DNA of 34,502 nt from Paenibacillus xylanivorans (lineage in GTDB: Bacteria > Bacillota > Bacilli > Paenibacillales > Paenibacillaceae): positions 135,896-170,397 of the forward strand of contig NZ_LITU01000081.1 in NCBI RefSeq assembly GCF_001280595.1, read 5' to 3'. Each line of letters starts with the position of its first letter. Positions within the stretch are counted from its first letter, which is position 1. A model generated the notes under the pieces. That model was not told where the DNA came from. It saw nothing but the letters and a program-made list of their open reading frames with translations, and did not search any database. The position numbers and the translations under genes are program-made. Positions 31,012-34,502 of this stretch are shown piece after piece.

Positions 31012-32202
31012 ATGTCAAGTCAAGCATTGGACCAATTTTTAAGTTCGAACATCGAAGATCTAAAGACTAAAGGTCTATATAACGTCATCGATACGCTGCA
31101 GGGTGCAAATGGTCCTGTTATTCGTATCGACGGAAAGTCCATGATCAATTTGTCTTCCAATAACTATTTGGGACTGGCAACAGATTCCCGCCTGATTGAT
31201 GCTTCAGTTAAGGCGTCGCAGACATACGGGGCAGGCGCAGGGGCTGTGAGAACGATCAATGGTACGATGGATCTTCATATTGAGCTTGAAGAAAAACTGG
31301 CCCGTTTCAAAAAAACGGAAGCCGTTATCGTGTATCAATCCGGTTTTAACTGCAATATGGCTGCCATATCCGCGGTAATGGACCAGCATGATGCGATTTT
31401 ATCCGATGAGCTGAACCACGCTTCGATTATTGATGGCTGCCGCCTGTCGAGAGCCAAGGTCATTCGCTTTAAGCATTCGGATATGAATGATTTAAGACAG
31501 CAGGCGAAAGCTGCCAAGGAATCCGGTCAGTACCATAAAATTATGGTCATCACCGACGGGGTTTTCTCCATGGATGGTGATATAGCAAAGCTGCCCGAAA
31601 TCGTGAAAATAGCAGAAGAATTCGATCTGATTACTTATGTGGATGATGCCCACGGTTCGGGCGTTCTCGGAGCAGGTGCGGGAACCGTGAAGCATTTTGG
31701 ATTGTCCGACCGCATTGACTTTCAAATTGGTACTCTTTCCAAGGCGATCGGCGTTGTCGGCGGTTATGTGGCGGGTAAAAAACAACTGATCGAATGGTTG
31801 AAGCTGAGAAGCCGTCCGTTTCTGTTCTCGACATCGCTACCTCCGGCTGCAATCGCTGCTTGCAGCGCTTCTGTCGACATTCTGATGAATGACAAAGAGC
31901 TGATCGAGAAGCTGTGGGAGAACGGCAATGATTTGAAAAACGGCTTGAGCCGGCTTGGATATGATGTAGGCCAAAGCGAAACGCCGATCACACCTTGTAT
32001 CATTGGCGATGAAGTAACCACCCAACAGTTCAGCAAACGGCTCTATGAAGAAGGCGTTTACGCCAAGGCAATCGTGTTTCCGACGGTTCCCAAAGGAACC
32101 GGAAGAATACGCAACATGCCGACAGCTGCCCATACCAAGGAGATGCTCGACCAGGTGATCTCCGTTTATGAGAAAGTTGGCAAGGAAATGAAGCTGATTT
32201 AG
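31012..32202 (+). CDS. kbl: Glycine C-acetyltransferase (2-amino-3-ketobutyrate CoA ligase)
   Basis: A 396-residue PLP enzyme that splits 2-amino-3-oxobutanoate with CoA into glycine and acetyl-CoA. Motifs of the alpha-oxoamine synthase group are visible: NLSSNNYLGLA, GAGAGAVRTINGTMDLH, DELNHASIIDGCRLS, TDGVFSMDGDIA, YVDDAHGSG, and the PLP lysine in GTLSKAIG (Lys244). Its partner tdh begins 37 bases downstream, which fixes the role as threonine breakdown rather than 8-amino-7-oxononanoate synthesis. GAGGAGG lies seven bases before ATG 31012; the upstream frame (from 30955) covers the leader hairpin and is rejected. Confidence 0.94.
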   Translation: MSSQALDQFLSSNIEDLKTKGLYNVIDTLQGANGPVIRIDGKSMINLSSNNYLGLATDSRLIDASVKASQTYGAGAGAVRTINGTMDLHIELEEKLARFKKTEAVIVYQSGFNCNMAAISAVMDQHDAILSDELNHASIIDGCRLSRAKVIRFKHSDMNDLRQQAKAAKESGQYHKIMVITDGVFSMDGDIAKLPEIVKIAEEFDLITYVDDAHGSGVLGAGAGTVKHFGLSDRIDFQIGTLSKAIGVVGGYVAGKKQLIEWLKLRSRPFLFSTSLPPAAIAACSASVDILMNDKELIEKLWENGNDLKNGLSRLGYDVGQSETPITPCIIGDEVTTQQFSKRLYEEGVYAKAIVFPTVPKGTGRIRNMPTAAHTKEMLDQVISVYEKVGKEMKLI

Positions 32203-32239
32203 CTGCATTCGCGGGAGTATATTTCGGGAGGAATGTCTT

Positions 32240-33199
32240 ATGAACAAGATTTTGGTGACCGGAGCACTGGGCCAAATCGGTTCTGAGTTAGTTGTTAAAT
32301 TACGTGAAATTTATGGTGCGGATCACGTCGTTGCTACGGATCTCAGGTCATCAGCCCACGAAATTACCCGATCCGGGCCATTCGAGCTGCTGGACGTGAC
32401 GAATGATAAGGCGATGTTCGAAATCGCCAAGCGGTACGAAGTTGATACCGTCATCCATTTGGCTGCGCTGCTGTCGGCTACCGCAGAGGAGAAACCGCTG
32501 CTTGCCTGGAATTTGAATATGGGCGGATTGATGAATGCACTTGAGGTATCCAGGGAGCTCGGCTGCCAATTTTTCACTCCAAGCTCCATTGGATCTTTTG
32601 GTCCTTCGACTCCGAAAGTCAATACCCCGCAGGATACGATCCAGAGGCCCAATACGATGTACGGCGTGAACAAAGTGTCCGGCGAACTGCTTTGTGATTA
32701 TTATTTTCACAAATACGGCCTGGATACCAGGGGGCTGCGATTCCCGGGTTTGATATCTTATATGACGCCTCCCGGCGGCGGAACGACGGATTACGCGGTG
32801 GAAATTTATTACGCAGCCGTGACGGCTGGCTGGTATACATCTTATATCGCCAAGGACTCAAACATGGACATGATGTATATGCCGGATGCCCTGACCGCTA
32901 TCATTGAATTGATGGAAGCTGATTCTTCCCGGTTGACGCACCGAAATTCATTTAATGTCACCGCGATGAGCGTGGATCCGGAGGCGATCGCTGCAGCGAT
33001 TCGGGATGAGCTTCCCGGTTTTATCCTTGATTATGACGTTGATCCGAAGAGACAGGCGATTGCCGATAGCTGGCCGCATTCCATTGATGCGACGGCAGCG
33101 AAGACAGAATGGGGATTTCATGCCCGCTACGATCTGAAGGCCATGACGAAGGATATGCTTTCACAGCTAAGCGAGAGACAAATGCTCCGCAAGGCTTAA
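32240..33199 (+). CDS. tdh: L-threonine 3-dehydrogenase, SDR (epimerase-like) type
   Basis: A 319-residue NAD-dependent enzyme that oxidises threonine to 2-amino-3-oxobutanoate. The Rossmann motif is VTGALGQIGSELV; the catalytic Ser is in FFTPSSIGSFG and the YxxxK pair is Tyr141/Lys145 in MYGVNK; LRFPGLISYMTPPGGGTTDYA is characteristic of the SDR-type threonine dehydrogenases, which differ from the zinc-dependent Tdh of E. coli. GGGAGG precedes the ATG by eight bases. Together with kbl it converts threonine to glycine and acetyl-CoA. It is followed by a terminator. It lies between two eroded regions, but both genes are intact. Confidence 0.93.
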   Translation: MNKILVTGALGQIGSELVVKLREIYGADHVVATDLRSSAHEITRSGPFELLDVTNDKAMFEIAKRYEVDTVIHLAALLSATAEEKPLLAWNLNMGGLMNALEVSRELGCQFFTPSSIGSFGPSTPKVNTPQDTIQRPNTMYGVNKVSGELLCDYYFHKYGLDTRGLRFPGLISYMTPPGGGTTDYAVEIYYAAVTAGWYTSYIAKDSNMDMMYMPDALTAIIELMEADSSRLTHRNSFNVTAMSVDPEAIAAAIRDELPGFILDYDVDPKRQAIADSWPHSIDATAAKTEWGFHARYDLKAMTKDMLSQLSERQMLRKA

Positions 33200-33240
33200 A
33201 GTTATTATGAATTCGCGGTGCAAAGCGAGTAGAAATACAA

Positions 33241-33301
33241 AAGAAGCTGCATCAAGAGGTTTGGGCGTTACCCGGACCTTTTGTTGCAGCTTCTTTTTTT
33301 A
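33241..33301 (+). terminator. Terminator of kbl-tdh operon
   Basis: AAGAAGCTGCA (33241-33251) pairs perfectly with TGCAGCTTCTT (33285-33295); an inner AGGT/ACCT stem is present and seven T follow. Confidence 0.82.
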
Positions 33302-33360
33302 TACCAACGAACAGCCGTTTCTAATGTGGCATCCCCGGTTCTTGCTTAGGTTTCGGAAGG

Positions 33361-33530
33361 TTATGCTTCATTTGGCAAATCTAGCTGCCATGATACACCA
33401 AACTTGTCCGCGATCCAACCGAACTTTTGGCTAAAGCCGTAATTGTCCAGTGGTATCATCGCTTCTCCGCTGTCCAGCAAGATAATGCAGTTTATTAATC
33501 TCAGCTTCCGATTCACAACTCAGAAAGATG
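33361..33530 (-). pseudogene. VOC-family (PhnB-like) protein gene remnant
   Basis: On the minus strand one reads FLSCESEAEINKLHYL, then after a frameshift near 33478 LDSGEAMIPLDNYGFSQKF and GWIADKFGVSWQLDLPNEA with a TAA stop. This is the C-terminal half of a glyoxalase/PhnB-like protein, whose GFSxKFGWxxDxFGVSWQ motif is characteristic. The N-terminal half is missing; at that point the IS30 remnant begins, so an insertion probably destroyed the gene. Confidence 0.75.
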
Positions 33531-33757
33531 ACGGATTGTCAAGCCAAGTGACACTTCCTCTGAAAAGGATTCGTGAGCGGTCCTCCAGCCCAGACATGTG
33601 GCTTATCAGATCAAGAACACGGTATAAAGCTTCGTCTGTCAACTGAGCGAAATCCGTGCCTTTAGGAAAGAATTCTCACAAAAGGCATTCTCATTTGAGC
33701 CTCGTTGCCAGGAGGAATAGGGGGCTGAAAAATACACCTGTACACCATGTGTGGCTT
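33531..33757 (-). mobile_element. IS30-family transposase remnant
   Basis: Minus strand, three frames joined: GVQVYFSAPYSSWQRGSNEN (with the catalytic Glu region of the DDE core), then FFPKGTDFAQLTDEALYRVL, then GWRTAHESFSEEVSL. These are consecutive blocks of IS30 transposases, split by two frameshifts and a short deletion before the last block. Only the last third of the gene is left, ending against the VOC remnant, where a terminal inverted repeat (sequence ending TTGACAATCCGTC) may lie. The other end is lost at the SDR junction. The element is inactive. Confidence 0.75.
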
Positions 33758-33759
33758 TC

Positions 33760-34346
33760 AGATTGGCAGGTTCGGGAACAGCGTGTCCATAGATCTGGCA
33801 GCGTGCATCCGCAGCGAGCTCGGTCGTCGCGATGTGCTCGTGAACAACGCGGGTATATCGCACGTGGGTCAGCCGGGCAGGCCTCTCGAGGAGGTCGGGA
33901 AGTCGGGGCGCCCAAGCGTAGCCTCTCTTGACGAGGTGCGAGCAGTTTTCGAGACGAACGTGTTCGGCGTCATCGCTGTCACGCAAGCGATGCTGCCGCT
34001 CCTTCGTGAAGCGCCGGCAGCACGTATCGTCAACGTATCGAGCGGCTCGGGCTCGCTAACATTGAACGCGGATCCGACTAATTCACATCGCGAGATGTTC
34101 GGGGCCGTTTACAGCCCTTCGAAGACGGCTCTCAATGCGATTACGCTCGCCTTCGCCATCGAACTTGAGTCGACAGGCATTAAGGTCAATGCGGTATGCC
34201 CGGGCCTCACCGCGACGGATCTCAACAACTTTGAGGGCACGGGCACCGTCGAGCAAGCTGCGCGTCATCCCGTGCGCCTTGCGCTCCTCGACGGGGACGG
34301 TCCGACGGGCACATTCTCAAACGAAAGACGCCAACTCCCGTGGTGA
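33760..34346 (+). pseudogene. N-terminally truncated short-chain dehydrogenase gene
   Basis: A 3' piece of an SDR gene reading LAACIRSELGRRDVLVNNAG, then VFETNVFGVIAVTQAMLPLL, IVNVSSGSGSLTLNADP and the catalytic YSPSKTALNAITLAF, with an intact SDR C terminus (GPTGTFSNERRQLPW). The Rossmann dinucleotide motif TGxxxGIG and about the first 65-75 residues are missing; the frame instead begins in the IS30 remnant. Without the cofactor site it should be inactive. The base composition is clearly more GC-rich than that of other genes here, with codons ending in C or G, a sign of transfer from a high-GC source. Confidence 0.78.
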
Positions 34347-34389
34347 TGTAGTCTCGAGCACTGGCACTCGAGATATGTGTAGACAACCT

Positions 34390-34407
34390 GAAGGCGTGAA
34401 TGCCTTC
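34390..34407 (+). terminator. Small hairpin between SDR remnant and reductase gene
   Basis: GAAGGC and GCCTTC with a six-base loop; another repeat TCTCGAG/CTCGAGA lies just before (about 34352-34373). Neither has a good T run, so termination is weak at best. Confidence 0.3.
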
Positions 34408-34435
34408 CCAATATTCTTAAGGAGTGTGTTATCAC

Positions 34436-34502
34436 ATGGAATATGTAAAACTTGGACGCAGCGGCTTAGAGGTTTCAAAGTTAAGCCTTGGAACCATGAG
34501 CT
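34436..34502 (+). CDS. Aldo/keto reductase, 5' end only (cut by window edge)
   Basis: Twenty-two codons are visible, MEYVKLGRSGLEVSKLSLGT followed by MS, which is the standard beginning of NADPH-dependent aldo/keto reductases of the YghZ/Tas kind (LGRSGLxVSxLxLGTM). AAGGAG (34419-34424) lies eleven bases before the ATG. The gene runs off the window, so completeness cannot be judged. Base use is like the general chromosome, unlike the GC-rich SDR remnant just upstream. Confidence 0.85.
   Translation, partial: MEYVKLGRSGLEVSKLSLGTMS

Noticed and set aside
33639..33986. 115-codon minus-strand frame ending in IS30-like sequence
   Set aside because: Only its last 40 codons are transposase-like; the rest is the antisense of the SDR gene. 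It is a chance chimera across a junction and not a gene.
1..34502. CRISPR array, rRNA operon or toxin-antitoxin pair
   Set aside because: No regularly spaced repeats, rRNA sequence or paired toxin-antitoxin genes were seen.

Overview
The window looks like a chromosomal segment of a spore-forming Bacillota of the Paenibacillus type. The basis is the close match of many genes to Bacillus/Paenibacillus families (GltC-like LysR, YugP, YkvI, Xpt, RelQ/YjbM, Fer, ResA-like thioredoxins), purine-rich Shine-Dalgarno sites with frequent TTG/GTG starts, a GlnR-type operator and a c-di-AMP (ydaO-type) leader. No search could be run, so the assignment is inference.

Region 1-8.2 kb: DUF1499-like protein, thiol peroxidase, rhomboid protease, GltC-like regulator, a MerR regulator/YugP metallopeptidase pair, then a nitrogen-linked operon (ammonium transporter, GlnD-like DUF294 nucleotidyltransferase, DEDDh exonuclease) behind an exact GlnR/TnrA consensus. 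The exonuclease overlaps a convergent JAMM-peptidase gene. Region 8.2-18.2 kb: ResA-like thioredoxin, citramalate synthase, a 35-aa membrane protein, DNA polymerase IV, ferredoxin, membrane-anchored L,D-transpeptidase, a 45-aa membrane protein on the minus strand, dihydroorotate dehydrogenase, small alarmone synthetase RelQ overlapping a DUF309 gene, and a second membrane-tethered thioredoxin.

Region 18.4-28.6 kb: RNA m5C methyltransferase with an RGG-rich linker, RsuA-type pseudouridine synthase, a GC-rich intergenic repeat block, Cof-type HAD phosphatase, an unrecognised acidic protein made of three similar domains, GNAT acetyltransferase, GT4 glycosyltransferase, YkvI-type transporter, xanthine phosphoribosyltransferase, two hypothetical proteins and a carboxymuconolactone decarboxylase-family protein. 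Region 28.6-29.7 kb: NlpC/P60 hydrolase behind a c-di-AMP riboswitch, and tRNA-Leu(CAG).

From the tRNA to the right edge the window looks like an eroded island: a broken tyrosine-integrase gene beside the tRNA, an HxlR regulator, a Gfo/Idh/MocA 3' fragment, an intact kbl-tdh pair (threonine to glycine plus acetyl-CoA), then a scar of VOC gene remnant, IS30 transposase remnant and an N-terminally truncated GC-rich SDR gene, and the start of an aldo/keto reductase. No CRISPR array, rRNA or replication origin was seen. The least explained items are the Amt/DUF294/exonuclease operon, the three-domain protein and the small membrane-protein genes.
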